DNA of 64,000 nucleotides from Saccharum officinarum (Eukaryota; Streptophyta; Magnoliopsida; Poales; Poaceae). The DNA lies in the NCBI GenBank assembly GCA_020631735.1, contig CM036209.1, positions 2,281,478 through 2,345,477 on the forward strand, given 5' to 3'. Positions 1 to 11,830 of this stretch are shown in pieces (within the stretch, counting starts at the first letter, position 1; each line of letters starts with the position of its first letter). The notes under the pieces are model-generated. The model was given only the letters and a program-made list of their open reading frames with translations. It was not told the DNA's origin and made no database searches. Made by a program: the position numbers and the translations under genes.

Positions 1-546
1 GTCAAAAAATAGTTGACACATTCATTCAACTTTGCATAGTTTTCAATGCATATCGCCTTTACTGTTAATATATTCTAGAATCTATTCTTAATTTTTTTTG
101 AAATTTTATAAGTATTTTCCACTATATATCTACACATGTAAATAACTTGAAAGTTTTGAAAAAAAAGAGTATCAGTCAGGTTTGACCAAATCTGGTTACT
201 AGAGGTTGTATATATATATAGTGTGCTTTAGCATGCAAATAGTTAAAATGTATATGTACGACAATGTCTTTGGTAATAATCTGATATGGAGAGACTAGGA
301 GTACAGAAGTTAATAGCAGAGCATGTCGCTTTAGGTTACCGGGCCGTATTTGAGTTACAAAATAAGCACATTTTGCAGGCTGTGTTTGAAAATAGCAGCA
401 GCGCCGTCTTATCTCCCTATATGATTCTACTAAGATATATAAGAACAAAAAGAATTGAAACCTACTCCCACATCTTATAAAGAATATAATTCTCACTTCT
501 TGATAAAGACAAATAAATTTAAGTTTGACCAAATCTATAAAAAACC
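1..546. other. AT-rich intergenic DNA, no gene seen
   Basis: This stretch is AT-rich, with short ORFs on both strands that resemble no known family. I see no convincing splice sites, promoter or terminal repeats. It is probably decayed repeat DNA. Confidence 0.5.
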
Positions 547-548
547 TA

Positions 549-693
549 CTTCCTCTGTTCCAAACTATAAGCTGCTTTGACTTTTTTGGTACATCAATTT
601 TACTATGTATCTAGATATGACATATGTCTAGATAGATAGCAAAGTCTATATACCAAAAAAAGTCAAAGCGCCTTATAATTTGAACCAAGGAAG
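549..693. mobile_element. Stowaway-type MITE
   Basis: The two ends form an imperfect terminal inverted repeat: the left end begins CTTCCTCTGTTCCAAACTAT and the right end is its near reverse complement, finishing CCAAGGAAG. A TA dinucleotide flanks each side (547-548 and 694-695), as expected for Tc1/mariner-type MITEs. The 145 bp interior is AT-rich, can fold on itself and codes for nothing. Such elements are moved by transposases encoded elsewhere. Confidence 0.8.
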
Positions 694-785
694 TAACATT
701 TATATGCTAAATAACTATAGTTAGATTAACTATAAATATATTTTTTCATGTGAACTTCTGATATTTTTTAGGATGGACGGAATAC

Positions 786-1078
786 CAGTGGCGGGCCCAC
801 ATGTATTCATTGGTATTCAGTTGAATACCCAAAATTTTTGTCAAAAAATTTTATACATATAGTGTTTATACATATCTATATAGGAGAAAAACAAAAATAC
901 TGCGATGTACAAGCAAATAGCCCAATAAACACAGTTTTCCCTCCCAGTCTCCCACCGATGGCACTATATGGCACTATACATGCCAAATATGAGCTATTTG
1001 GTTGTCAATTTTTTTTTGAGCCATTTGATTATCAAATTTTTTTTAATACCTAGCCCTCAAATCCTGTGCCCGCCACTG
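786..1078. mobile_element. hAT-type non-autonomous element (CAGTGGCGG ends)
   Basis: The element starts CAGTGGCGGGC and ends with the reverse complement GCCCGCCACTG. An exact 8-bp duplication, CGGAATAC, flanks it at 778-785 and 1079-1086. An 8-bp target duplication and CAGTG-type ends are hallmarks of the hAT superfamily. The 293 bp interior is AT-rich and non-coding, so it must rely on a transposase supplied in trans. The same kind of ends is seen at 24967-25153 and 58328-58578 in this window. Confidence 0.87.
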
Positions 1079-1086
1079 CGGAATAC

Positions 1087-1547
1087 TAGTTACCGCTAGA
1101 ATGAAAATGGTTGGGCGCAGACAAAGACAGATCTGCTTCAAAACTTTCTAGTAACCATTTTTTTAAAGACGACATTATTGCCAACCAACCAATGCAAAGC
1201 AGGTCTTTTTCCTAGCAGCAGAGAAGCGTGAGCAAACGACGAAATTAGTGCATCTCTATCTACAATTTTATATTGGTAAACACACGTGTGTATATACATA
1301 TGCTACAAAGTGTAAGCATGTCATTTTCTTCTTTTCGTTGAACATCTTACATCTCTTCTGTTTGATTTCTTATTCGTACGCCACTATATTGTAGCCCCAA
1401 ATTTGATATGATCTTGATTCTTGCCGTGCAGGCAACGTCGTCAAGATGACATGTTTTGCTGACGGTCGGTGGTTTCACTAGGGTCAGTAGTAAGTGTTAA
1501 ATAAGTATGAAAAAAATTTAAATTTGAAGTGGTGCCCTACCATCAGT
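1087..1547. other. Intergenic, no gene seen
   Basis: No ORF of note, no terminal repeats and no similarity to the other repeats of the window could be recognised between the hAT element and the solo LTR. Confidence 0.45.
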
Positions 1548-1552
1548 GACTC

Positions 1553-3016
1553 TGTAACACCCTGAAATTTTGCCATGTTTTGAAAATCACTAAAAATTGA
1601 AACTTTTAATTTTTCTCTATAAATCAATTAATTAACCGCGTAGGATTATTTTGACACGAATAGAATTCACCAATTTGCACATGTCATGTGTTGTGTTTTG
1701 CTTGTTAAACTTATGGTGGTACAATTCCTTGAGGAGTTATTTCTGAATTCATTTTGAAAAGCATTCAAATAGCTTTGAATGGAATTATGGGAAAAGAAAA
1801 GGAAAGCATTTCATAAATAACCATCTCGGGCTCATTCCTTCCCCTTTTCCCTTCTGGCCCGCGGGCATGACCCACCTCCTCCACTCCCTTCTCCTCTTCC
1901 TCTCGTGGGTCGGCGTCACGCCCTCGGCCCAACAAGGCACAGCGGCAGCTCCCTTCCCCTTTCCCTCTCCCCACTGACGAGTGGGACCTGGTGGTCAGCT
2001 TCGTCTTCTTCAACAAAAATCTCACGTTGTGTCCGAGCTCGCTGTACCGGCCCCGTTGTGGTCCTGTCCCGGCGCTGAGGAAGACAAGCGCGTGGAGCGC
2101 TTGCTGTCCACACCCTCGAACCGTCCCCTCGCCTCCTCCCCATTCTTCCCTATTCCTCCACAGCATGTCAACGCCAGCAGAGCAACCGATGCGGGAATTC
2201 TGCCACCACGGATGAGACCTCTTGAGCTCTCCCTCACTCCTAGGACTACCGCGGACGAGAAGTCACCTCTGAAGCTTCCAGCGCATCATCCTGCGCCCGG
2301 CTTCAAGCACGTGCGAGTGGAGATATTTCAGCGGGCAGGAAAAGATCTCGACGCCGCCACTGACCTCGCCGGCCTATAAATAGGCCCAGCCGACGAGCCT
2401 CTGCCTAAACCACCACCACTCTGAGCTCCGCTGAGATCCAAAACACACCATATCCCCCTCATATTCCTTCCTTCCCCTCTCATCCCGAGCTCCGTCCCAT
2501 TTTCCCCCAAATTGGGTGAGCTCCAATCCTCTCCTCTGTAGCACATCCCCGGCCAGGTTGGGAAGCAGAGGAGAGCGAGTATCAGGAAAACGAGGACCCA
2601 GACTACGTTGAACCAGAAGGAGAGCACAACAAAGATATTGACCCCGAAGAGGACTACAACATCGATGAGAGCCACGCGAAGATTTACGGATTTGCTGGAA
2701 GGAGTCACTAGGACATAGGGTTTCGACTGTGCTCAAGCTTGCCTATGGATTAGAGTATCGCTACGCTGTAGTTTCCGCTGTAGTATCTACCACCTTGTTG
2801 TAATAAATTGCCGCTTCACGACAATAGAACCTCGCTAGTTATGTAATGATTGTGGCTATGCCATTTGAACTTTGACTACTGTAAGACCATATTTTTAATA
2901 TCAATAAGGTACTTTATATTAAATCTGTGTGCCAATTCTGTTATTTCTGTATGTATTTGTGCATGATCTTGGCGCAAATACAAGTGCACTAGGACTCTCA
3001 AATTGAGGTCCCGACA
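1553..3016 (+). mobile_element. Solo LTR of an LTR retrotransposon
   Basis: The sequence opens TGTAACACCCTGAAATTTTG and closes with GAGGTCCCGACA, the canonical TG...CA LTR borders. The 5-bp sequence GACTC occurs immediately before (1548-1552) and after (3017-3021), so this is one integration event. There is no internal coding region, primer site or second LTR, which means the element was reduced to a solo LTR by LTR-LTR recombination. A TATA box sits 0.82 kb from the start, giving the plus-strand orientation. The short ORFs in the GC-rich part (about 1765-2700) overlap each other on both strands and look like chance. Confidence 0.87.
2375..2382 (+). promoter_or_regulatory. TATA box of the solo LTR promoter
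   Basis: TATAAATA lies just downstream of a GC-rich stretch and upstream of a pyrimidine-rich leader. This is the usual U3/R arrangement of a plant LTR promoter. Whether it still drives transcription of flanking DNA cannot be told from sequence. Confidence 0.6.
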
Positions 3017-3123
3017 GACTCATTGGCCGGCACTATAAATTTAGTACTATAATCCAAGCAACGATCTTACGTAGGTGATGACAACACTAATGAAGACACA
3101 GCAATCACGGATGAAAATAGCTA

Positions 3124-3350
3124 CTCCATCCCTTAAAGAAAGTCATTGTAGTTTGTTCTAAGTCAAATCACTCTAAATTTGATCAAGCATATAGCTAAAG
3201 AAGATCGTATCAATATTTATGACACTAAATATATATGTATACTATGAAAATAGGTTTATGCTGAATTTATAATACTCTTTTGATATCATAACTAATTGAT
3301 ATAAGATGGTTTGACTTACAGGACAAAATATAATGACTTCCTTTTAGGGA
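3124..3350. mobile_element. Degraded Stowaway-like MITE
   Basis: The left end CTCCATCCCTTAAAGAAAGT and the right end ending CCTTTTAGGGA are imperfect inverted repeats next to TA dinucleotides. The AT-rich interior contains the TTTGACTTA...ATGAAAATAGG pattern shared with other Stowaway copies in the window. The end points are approximate because the terminal repeats have diverged. Confidence 0.6.
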
Positions 3351-5002
3351 TACTACAAAACACTTATTCCAGTTGACCCATCTCTACCGTTAATGTTACT
3401 AGAATTGACACATATTTTTCCACCACGACGTGCACATCATACGGATGGCACATTACAGGGAATCTTGTCACACTTTTTGGTTCCCGGCCATAATTTGCCA
3501 CAACTAACCTTAGGTAGGTAGGTGTGGCTAGAAATTTCTGGCCATACTTTATCATGTCTAAGGGAATCTTGTCACACTTTTTTACTTTATGACATGTGGA
3601 GTCCAAAAACAAGTTTTGCCTCAGTTTAGTTGCCAACCACACGCTCGTTAACTTGATCAAACTTACCTAAGATGAAGTGTGGCTAGCAACCGAAGATACC
3701 CTATATACATTACAATAATATCCTCCCTTCCTCCAAAGGTTATTGATCGGTGTTTATTCGGAGTTGGCACTAATGCTTTGTTGTGTTCATAAGTTGACCT
3801 TACCTTATTTAGGAAATTCACCACTTTTACTCAGATGTAGAGATGAAAAACTTATTTATGAATGAGAATTGTAGGTTTAATGAGATGTACAACTTTTTAA
3901 CTAAGTTTTGTTTTTGACTTTATGCTGTTTAGATATCCAATTAGCTGACCCCGACCAAAGTTTCAGATAACAAACCTCAGATGGAAAAAAAAATAGTAGT
4001 ATTACATTGCTATAACCAATGAGTGTTTAGTGGGATATCATCAAGGAAGAAGCGAGTATGCAAGAAAATTGTGTAACCGTGCGAAAAAAAAAGTTTGGTC
4101 CTACGGGGTTATTTGTTTGGGCATTTGATTTACTAAATGTCATTGCCATTTATCTAAAAGTTGAGATTTCTATGGCACCAGAGAATCTCTTGTCCTTTTT
4201 TTTAATTATAAACGTGTACTCGTGTGAGTGTGTAGCCTTATCACTTGGATTATTGGATGGCGGTGCGCGCGGTCAAGGGGCCAACGGGCCGCCCAAGTGA
4301 CCAAGTCAAAGGGCCGGCCGACCACCAATCCACCATGGCACCATGAAAATGCAGTGTTTCTCATAAAAAAACATGAAAATGCAGTACTAGTACAGGTACA
4401 GTAAAGTGCTCCCTTGCTGTACGTACTGGCACGGATGAGGTGGCCTGTCCTTGTCGTAGCCGACTACTCGTAGCTAGCATGGCCTAGCCGCTATATCTAC
4501 GTGGAATGCATGCCAGCAGCCAGATGCCACACCACACGCTGTGGTTGTGCACGTTTCAGGCCAGCCGCGGCGCCGGCGCAGCATACCTATCCTCCTTTCT
4601 AGTGTTTGGCATCGAGTGCCGACTGCCCACTGCCGACTTTCTGTTCATTTAGGTGGATTTTAGGCTAGCCAGAAGCCCTTACATTTATTGACAAATTTTA
4701 AAAATACAGATCGTCCTGCATTTCTTTGGACGATTGCTGCTACTATGAAATTAGAGACAGGTCCAATAATTGCTCGTATTTGAAAATTGCATTTTGCAAC
4801 ACATTTTTTTGAACGAAAAGGTAGAAGATTTCAGCCGCTAAATTAAATAAAAAAAATATTCATACAAAATATGTGAGACACCCGCACAATAAACACACAA
4901 ATGGTGCCCCACCAAGTGTAATCGTTGCTGAGCATTGGTGCAAAAGTGACAAAGCAGCTTCGACTTCCCACGACGAATCTCAACCAAAAACATCAAGACA
5001 AA
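3351..5002. other. Intergenic DNA, no gene recognised
   Basis: The longest ORFs here (about 3364-3660 minus and 4058-4300 plus) have no recognisable domain, and there is no splice or promoter context. I found no terminal repeats that would define an element. The DNA becomes homologous to a later segment only from 5003 onward. Confidence 0.45.
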
Positions 5003-6171
5003 GCAAACTCCACAGACAACAGACTCCACCAACACATGTAGAAATGAGGGGGGTGGGGGGGAGGTGTCGGGGGGTGGTGCTTGAGCCCCCACAGCCCGAC
5101 GAACGACCTTTTCCTTCTTTTGGCAGCAGTTCATGTAATGTCATGAATGGGGAGCCCCCTGCCGTACATGCCATACAAATTACATGCAGGCTCTTAAAAG
5201 TGAGAATTGGAGTGAGGAGAAAGCAGCCATACTTGTGCCTGGCGATGTCACCAACGTCAAATTTGAGGATATCATTTGTGAAACGAACTAGGATTTCAAA
5301 ACTTGAAATTCTGACTCCCTTGTCCATCTGTGATAGTACCAGGATACCTCAGCTATCATGGACAACCACTTTTTAGCTGATTACAAAGTCGTCTTCTAGA
5401 GGGTGAACCTTTGACAATAGATCTGATACGCACAGCCGGCAACACTTAAAAGTTGCACTTCTCTTCTACTGTATGTAGGAACATTTGTCAGACTTAAAAG
5501 CTGCATTTCTATTTCACGGGTTTTCTATTTTTTTGTTTTTTATTTGATTTACCAAGGCAGGCATTTCAACCGCCTTGGTAAAGATTAATTTATCGTGACC
5601 TTTGGGCTAAGGCGGTTGTGATGCCCGCCTCAGTTAATCCATTTTGCCTACCTCGATTAAATTTATAGTAGTAGTGTTAAGTCACGATACTCCTACCTTA
5701 ATCCTGTCTTGATACACCCACCAAACCACGTTTAGTTTGTGTTGCCATTGCTTTTATTTCTTGTGCGGCAACCGGCATGGCATCACTCACTGACACCCAA
5801 ATAAAATACTCCCCCTTTCCAAAACAATACTTGATTGATGTTTTCGTTTTATCCTAAGTCAAGTCTTTTAAAGCTTGACTAAATTTATAAAGAAGATATC
5901 TATACTTAATAATAAAGAGATAAAATTTTTGCCATCTATAAATTTTCGTCCAGCCTATCCGTGTCCGACTGTTCCCCGCCGGCACGGATCGGCCTAAGAT
6001 CGGGCGGTTCTCTAGATTTAGAGAAGAGGATGAGAAAAAAAATAGAAGACGAGGAAGGGTTCCATGTGCAAAAGTGCAAGAGGGAAAGAAAAGGTGGAAG
6101 GATCTAAATTGGATTCGAGAAACTCGAGGATTCCTGATGTAAAAGTTTAGTCCACGTTGGGCCTCCGCTGC

Positions 6172-6860
6172 TGGGGTGGAATCCGCCTCGTGGGCCTTTT
6201 GCGCCAGTGGACTGGGCCGAGCCGTGGCCTGGCTTCTTTTTTCATTTTTATTTTTTTTCTGGTAAAACAACCAACTTGTAAATTATGTGGAAAATTATAG
6301 AAATAGAAAAATAAAAAAATAGCAAAACTATTTTTTTGAATTCCTATTGACTAGGTCTACACTCTAGAATAAAATATTTGGTGTAATTATAGATCTAAGT
6401 TTTCTTTCATAAACTGATAGAGAATGTTTTCTTAGTCCTTTTGCAGTGAAATTTTTATGGTAATTTTCTATTGATGTGTAGAATCCACGGTAAAAATTTT
6501 ATGTATGCTGTTGGGCTGGAATCCGCCTCGTGGGCCTTTTGCACCAGTGGACTGGGCCGAGCTGTGGCTTGGCTTCTTTTCTTTCTTTTTTCATTTTTAT
6601 TTTTTTCGTAAAACAACCAACTTGTAAATTATGTGGAAAATTATAGAAATAGAAAAATAAAAAAATAGCAAAATTATTTTTTGACCTCTTGTTGACTAGG
6701 TCTACACTGTAGAATAAAATATTTGGTGTAGTTATAGATCTATGTTTTCTTTCATAAACTGATAGAAGATGTTTTCTTATTCCTTTTGTAGTGAAATTAT
6801 TATCTTAATCTTCTATATATTGATGTGTAGAATCTATGGTAAAAAGTTAATGTATAATGG
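6172..6860. repeat. Two-copy tandem duplication of about 340 bp within the Helitron
   Basis: The unit starting GGTGGAATCCGCCTCGTGG recurs at about 6512 and runs in parallel to about 6860, ending both times in a GATGTGTAGAATC...GGTAAAAA tract. The two copies differ by scattered substitutions, so the duplication is not very recent. Confidence 0.8.
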
Positions 6861-6899
6861 ACGCATGTTGACTGAGTTAAAGTTAAAAAGAAAAAATGA

Positions 6900-7552
6900 T
6901 CCAAATGAAATATACAACGTAGGAGCTCAAAGCACTCAATGCCACATCACCACAGGTGACAAGTCTATCTCCCTACAAATAGTGATGCAAGCGGGCTTAA
7001 TACTCCTACAGGCAGCCGCACGATGCCGCATCAGCCGCTTACAAAACTTGTGTATATGCATGGCTCGGCCATACTTTTGGTCTTGCCGCCATGGCACAGA
7101 GGCGGCTCATTGCATCGACATCAGAAACATGAATTGATAGGAAGATCAGGATTCCATTGCTCGAAGGCCACAATGGTGAGGTGACCGCGTGGTGTTCACG
7201 GGGTGTGATGCCATGGAGCGGCGATGCATAGCCAAACTCGGCAATTGGGGCTCCAATCTCTGCAAACTCAGTGGTTCTGCTATATGTGAAGCATCCCGTT
7301 GGGGCCAGCGCTGACGATGAGGCTCTATCAGGGACACTGCTCGTCAACGGTGGATTAGATGCGGTGCTGGCGTTCCGACCACGTCGCACCCTGTCCTGCA
7401 TCACGCATTACGCTGAAAGCAACAACATAGTGGCATGGTGGAAGTGCACACTTCAGAAGGTACGAAGGAAGGATGTCGTGCCCTACATGGGCGAGCTAGA
7501 GGTGATATTAGCAGTGTTTGAGGAGAGGTCGATGAGGTGGAGGAGATGAACT
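6900..7552. other. Unidentified GC-richer cargo in the Helitron
   Basis: This part of the Helitron is richer in GC and carries overlapping ORFs on both strands, the longest plus-strand one at 7271-7549. Helitrons often carry captured gene fragments, and the composition change suggests one here. I cannot name a parent gene or decide the strand. Confidence 0.35.
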
Positions 7553-8412
7553 ACAACTGCCATGGGTGTTCACACACTAAACAAAATTTGATCTTTGACA
7601 TAAATAATTATTTCTTTTACACCTGAATCTTTAGTCGAATAAAGATTAGTATATGCTTTTTATTAACCCATTGTATCGCACGGGCAATTTTGCTAGTCAA
7701 TACTTATATGACACAAATATGTATGCTATGGAAATAGGTCTATGACAAATCCATATTTGGTAATATAATAATAATGTTTATTTTGTACAAATGGTCAAAT
7801 AAATCATAGATAGTTTGACATTAAGTCTTTTCAGGAAGGAGGGAGTAGCATGTTGCTTTTTTCCCTATTTTGTTTTGGAATGGTTTATGTACATACATAA
7901 TATAAATAGTTCAACTTAATTTGCATCTTAAGGGGAGATGCCTTTTGTAATTAACCGTGCACTTGAAGGCCAAATATATAGTTGTTGAAAAGATCTGTAG
8001 ACATCAGGCATGCATGGATCTCTAGAAAGCTTATCACGACTTTTTTTTCCTTCAATGTAAAAATCGAGTTGATTGCTTGGCTGACACTGCAAGCATATGT
8101 CGACCGAATTTCTTCCTCTGCATGCATGCGGTCTGTCTGCTTTGTGCTTGTGCGCGCATATTTTGCTCGTGGAGGACGAAGAAATTAAAGAAGAATGGCA
8201 CAAGGGAATGAAGAAATTTGAGACATAGAAATTGTGTATACGTACGGTATCCCCTCACCAGGCCACCACGCGCACCACCACGACGACTGTCTGTGTCGCC
8301 GAGATCCGATGGAGCTTTCGTGGCAAATGGGGCACGCACTTACCTCTAATTTGTCCGAGTCCCTTGCACGCACATACGGCCCAACTAACCAAGTCTCTCG
8401 AGGACTTTTTAC

Positions 8413-8808
8413 GCGTGTTCGTGTGTATGCATTCGTCGGGCAACTAGCCAACTAGTCGTCCTAGTACTGGACTATATATGCACGCATGCAGTCAAGCAGA
8501 CGTGTACGCGTCGTCGGTGCTGTGCTGCGTCTGCCGCCGCCGCCGAGGTAGCTAGCCCAAAATGCCGAGATGATTCACCGAACGCGCGCGTCGTTGCCGC
8601 GCCGTCGGAAATCAAAATAATCCCACGCGACGGCTGGCCGAGACCTACAATTCCACGCAGAATCAGGTATGAGATCCCGCGGTGTTAGGCAGAAAGAAAG
8701 CAGCACAGCTAGAGCTCTGTCCTAGCCTCCCCAGCCTGCCTGATGCTCTGTCAGTAGGAGTATCTCCTATCCGTCCCGCGTGTTCATGTTTGCACAGATG
8801 CAGAGATG
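8413..8808. other. Intergenic, no gene seen
   Basis: Short GC-rich stretch between segment copy A and the first tandem block. It has no counterpart in copy B after the segment diverges, and no recognisable coding or structural feature. Confidence 0.4.
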
Positions 8809-9076
8809 GATATGGACCAATCCGTGTGCCTGTGTGTTGTGTCGCTGTCTCAGGCCGCCAGGCGCCAGATATATGCATGGCTGTATCGGAGATACACAAA
8901 CATACAGTATCTGAATGATCCCTGCAGCCTGCATGCATGCACGCGGCGATTACTGTCCGTATAGCTGCTGCGTCTTCGCACACGCAGTGAGTGTGAGTGG
9001 TTGCTTGAGTTGCTTCATGTGACACTTATCACACGCTCACGTGCTAATGATGACACTTGTCACACCTAATATAGTA

Positions 9077-9637
9077 CTGCCTCCCTCCCAAAATAAAAGC
9101 ACTTGTGGATTTCAAATTTTGTCCAAAAATAAAAGGCCACATAATGGTGGGACCAAGGTAACACGTGCACTAGTCAGTGTGACCAGGCCAATAAAATATA
9201 TTAAGGCCACGTTTAGTTTCCATTTTTTTTAAAAAAAAAACACTATAGCACTTTTCGTTTGTATTTGACAAACTTTGTCAATCATAGATTAACTAGGCTC
9301 AAAAGATTCGTCTCGACATTTGCAGACAAACTGTGCAATTAGTTAATGCTCCATACATGTACCGACATATGCGATGTGACCATAAATCTTGAAAATTTTT
9401 TGTATTTTAGAGTGAACTAAACAAGGCCTAAGTTATGGAAAAAAATTCAAAAAGTAAACCTACGGAAGCTACCTCTTCGCTGGATTCCAGAAGCTACCTG
9501 TTGGCCGTACTTGTTGGCTTCGTTCCAATGTTGCGTCAATCGTTATACTGCCACCGATGTCTAGAAATGTAATCCCAGCTACAGTATAATTTCCCCATTT
9601 TAATCCTAAACATGCTGTTATCTTGGGACGGAAGGAG
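9077..9637. mobile_element. Stowaway-type MITE carrying a nested Tourist MITE
   Basis: The left end CTGCCTCCCTCCCAAAATAA pairs with the reverse complement of the right end TTATCTTGGGACGGAAGGAG. TA flanks both sides (9075-9076 and 9638-9639). The element is absent from the same position in repeats 2, 3 and 4 (near 22850, 26740 and 50517), which gives empty sites. Without the nested Tourist it is about 334 bp. Confidence 0.8.
9205..9428. mobile_element. Tourist-type MITE (PIF/Harbinger)
   Basis: The terminal repeats GGCCACGTTTAGTTTC and GTGAACTAAACAAGGCC are imperfect inverted copies. The flanks carry a TAA duplication (9202-9204 and 9429-9431). Three-base TAA/TTA duplications and GGCC...TTTAGTT ends are typical of this very common grass family. 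A relative lies at 20986-21228. Confidence 0.87.
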
Positions 9638-9730
9638 TAAAATGATAGCGCCAGCTGTTAGGGTGTTTGAGTTATGGCTTTTAGCCTTTTGGTTCAAAAG
9701 CTGGTTTTCTAACTATTGGCTATTGGTTTT

Positions 9731-10467
9731 TGTCACACCCGACCCAATTTGGAATTTGGCCCATAGTGGCCCATGTGAATGTTATGAGATATTGTAGAGA
9801 GTTTAATCCCACCTTGATTGTTTAGAGTGGGATAGACCAACATATAAGGCTTCTAGAGTCCATCTCACCATCCCCGGGTTAATCCTTTTACGCGAAGCGA
9901 GGACGAAAGCGTAAGTGGGATGGTGGTAGGTGTGGTTCATTCAGCGTGCAGAGTGGATCTGAGCCGTTTGGACTCTGGGGCGTTACAAATGGTATCAGAG
10001 CCGACCTTCGCAGCCACGGGCACGTGCGGGCCAGGGGCTGGACATGGGGTTCATTGCGCGTGTAGGCTCTGCGGAGTGCACGGCGTGGCACATGTGCCAG
10101 CACTGGGCGCACGGTCGCGTGTGCTAAGAGGGAACGTTCCTGGTTATCGTTTGCCTGATTGTGGGTATGTTGGGCCCGACGAGGACGTCGGGTTCTTTGA
10201 GGGGGGTGTATGTCACACCCGACCCAATTTGGAATTTGGCCCATAGTGGCCCATGTGAATGTTATGAGATATTGTAGAGAGTTTAGTCCCACCTTGATTG
10301 TTTAGAGTGGGATAGACCAACATATAAGGCTTCTAGAGTCCATCTCACCATCCCCGGGTTAATCCTTTTACGCGAAGCGAGGACGAAAGCGTAAGTGGGA
10401 TGGTGGTAGGTGTGGTTCATTCAGCGTGCAGAGTGGATCTGAGCCGTTTGGACTCTGGGGCGTTACA
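9731..10467 (+). mobile_element. TRIM (terminal-repeat retrotransposon in miniature)
   Basis: Two direct repeats of 257 bp (9731-9987 and 10211-10467) begin TGTCACACCCGACCC and end GGGGCGTTACA; by eye they differ at a single base. Between them are a primer binding site complementary to initiator methionine tRNA, a 200 bp non-coding spacer and a purine tract GAGGGGGGTGTA right before the second repeat. The 737 bp total and lack of coding capacity fit the TRIM class. It has no target duplication of its own: GTTTT on the left does not match AATAA on the right. Confidence 0.85.
9990..10002 (+). other. Primer binding site of the TRIM
   Basis: TGGTATCAGAGCC is the standard plant initiator-methionine tRNA complement and lies two bases after the 5' repeat. 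Confidence 0.85.
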
Positions 10468-11830
10468 AATAAAATAGCAAGTATAACAGAGTGGTATCAG
10501 AGCGGTGTTGACTGTAGGACGTATGCCAAGTAGCACTGGACGTATTCTAAAACTCATTTTACTATAAAACTATTTTTGTCATCCTTTGACTCATTGATTT
10601 TGACTATTTCCTGTTCCTTGTCCTGTTGTATCCCTTCCTTGATAGCTTCCTTTGAGCTATTATTTCTTACTCTCTTGGTTTTTGATTTGTATTGTTTTTA
10701 CCAAAAGGTTTCTGATCTTACCCTGTTCAAAAATTTGATGACCTTTTCATCATCTATAATCTGCCATGTAGGATGGCCACCATTGTTGAAGAAGCACATG
10801 TAGTACCGATGATGTGATGTGTGCTTGTTGTGCTTGATGTGTTGCTTGTGTGTTATCCTTGTTTTCATGTTTCAAAGGTGGCTCGAAAGGTTTCATCTTG
10901 AGAATTAGCTCAATCTATGTTAAAGTGGGGTAGTATCCTCTCTTGACCTACCTGACCTTCGATCAATCCTAATTCTTATAGTCTTTTCCATAAATCATCC
11001 ATGCTTACTCTTGGTTTTTATGCTATCTTCTTTATCTTAACCCAAGGGAGGATCAACACATGAAGGACTCATCAATAGCAGCAAGCCTTAAAGAAAGTGT
11101 TGCCTTCAATGACATCGCCAGGTGGAACAAGATCTTTGTTAAGTGGGGTAGCGTCCGCCACCATCACCAATCTCAAGTCATGAGACAGGAAGACCCAAAG
11201 ACCAATCGCTATCATAATATCATCTTTTACTACTCCTTGCCTCTTAACTAGTCTCACCTTGCCATCAATCTTTACTTTTTCTTATCAACATTTGACAACT
11301 TTTGACCCTTGTCCTTACATCTTATAAATCCTGATTCAAGGACCTACAAAGACTTGAAGATCAATTTATCCTTCCCACTGGTCTTCCCAAATGATGAAAT
11401 GGAAAACTAGTCTTTACCTTTCTTCAACCAATGCTAGTCTGTCACTTTTTCGTGATGTCTCATAAAACTTGAATCCAGGAGTTTTGAGCACCTTAAGATA
11501 TCTCTTTATCTCTTACGTTATCTCTTGCTAATCTCCACCCTTGTTTTTACACCTTATAAAGTGAAGACTCGATGATCAACCTTGATATATCTTTTCAATC
11601 TCCTTGATCTTCCTTTTCACTTATGCTGACCTTCAATCCTTTGACCTTCTTTCATTAACTTGAATCAATCTTAATGATCAATCCAATGTTCTTTTGTTAT
11701 CCTTTGATAATCCTTGACGCTTATATCCGAACTTGTCAAAAAGTCTCGAAACAACCTTATTGGTCTGCTTTATCTTCCTCCCTAGTCTCTCCGAATCTCG
11801 GGACGAGATTTCTGTTAAGTGGGGTAGAAT
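10468..11830 (+). mobile_element. Non-coding internal region of the large non-autonomous element
   Basis: The region starts with a 24 bp filler and a primer site TGGTATCAGAGCGG at 10492-10505, and ends in the purine tract GTTAAGTGGGGTAGAAT before the LTR. Its first 450 bp are homologous to 31108-31550 of the related element, and the last 65 bp to the end of that element's internal region. No ORF encodes gag, protease, reverse transcriptase or integrase. The purine motif AAGTGGGGTAG recurs at about 10922 and 11141 as well as at the end. Confidence 0.75.

Larger units (their letters stand above)
5899..7696 (+). mobile_element. Non-autonomous Helitron inside a Stowaway MITE
   Basis: The insert starts TCTATACTTAATAATAAAG and ends GCACGGGCAATTTTGCTAG. 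It lies between host A and T with no target duplication. The TC 5' end, CTRR 3' end and A/T insertion site are the diagnostic features of Helitrons. An imperfect short palindrome precedes the 3' end, as is usual. The sister MITE at 24563-24812 is the empty site: its GAAGATATCAATACT is continuous there. No Rep/helicase ORF is present, so the 1.8 kb element is non-autonomous. It contains an internal tandem duplication and a GC-richer stretch that may be captured host DNA. Confidence 0.87.
5809..7845. mobile_element. Stowaway-type MITE split by a Helitron
   Basis: The left arm is 5809-5898 and the right arm 7697-7845, both continuous with the intact 250 bp copy at 24563-24812. The arms begin CTCCCCCTTTCC and end GGAAGGAGGGAG, with TA on each side (5807-5808 and 7846-7847). 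Removing the Helitron restores a standard Stowaway structure. Confidence 0.85.
5003..8412. repeat. Segmental repeat, copy A (partner at 23153-25618)
   Basis: Blocks of this segment recur in the same order and orientation at 23153-25618. Examples are the tract around 5088-5400, the block near 5700-5760, the Stowaway MITE starting at 5809, the stretch 7850-8230 and the stretch 8250-8410. Copy A carries a Helitron that copy B lacks. Copy B carries an insertion of about 0.8 kb with a PPR gene fragment and a hAT element that copy A lacks. It looks like non-coding DNA, and no gene common to both copies was recognised. Confidence 0.8.

Noticed and set aside
9731..10467. TRIM as an independent later insertion
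   Set aside because: No target duplication brackets it (GTTTT left, AATAA right), and its left border coincides with the duplication of the larger unit.
9990..10505. tRNA gene suggested by TGGTATCAGAGC sequences
   Set aside because: Each is only 12-14 bases, directly follows an LTR and is complementary to a tRNA 3' end. They are primer binding sites.
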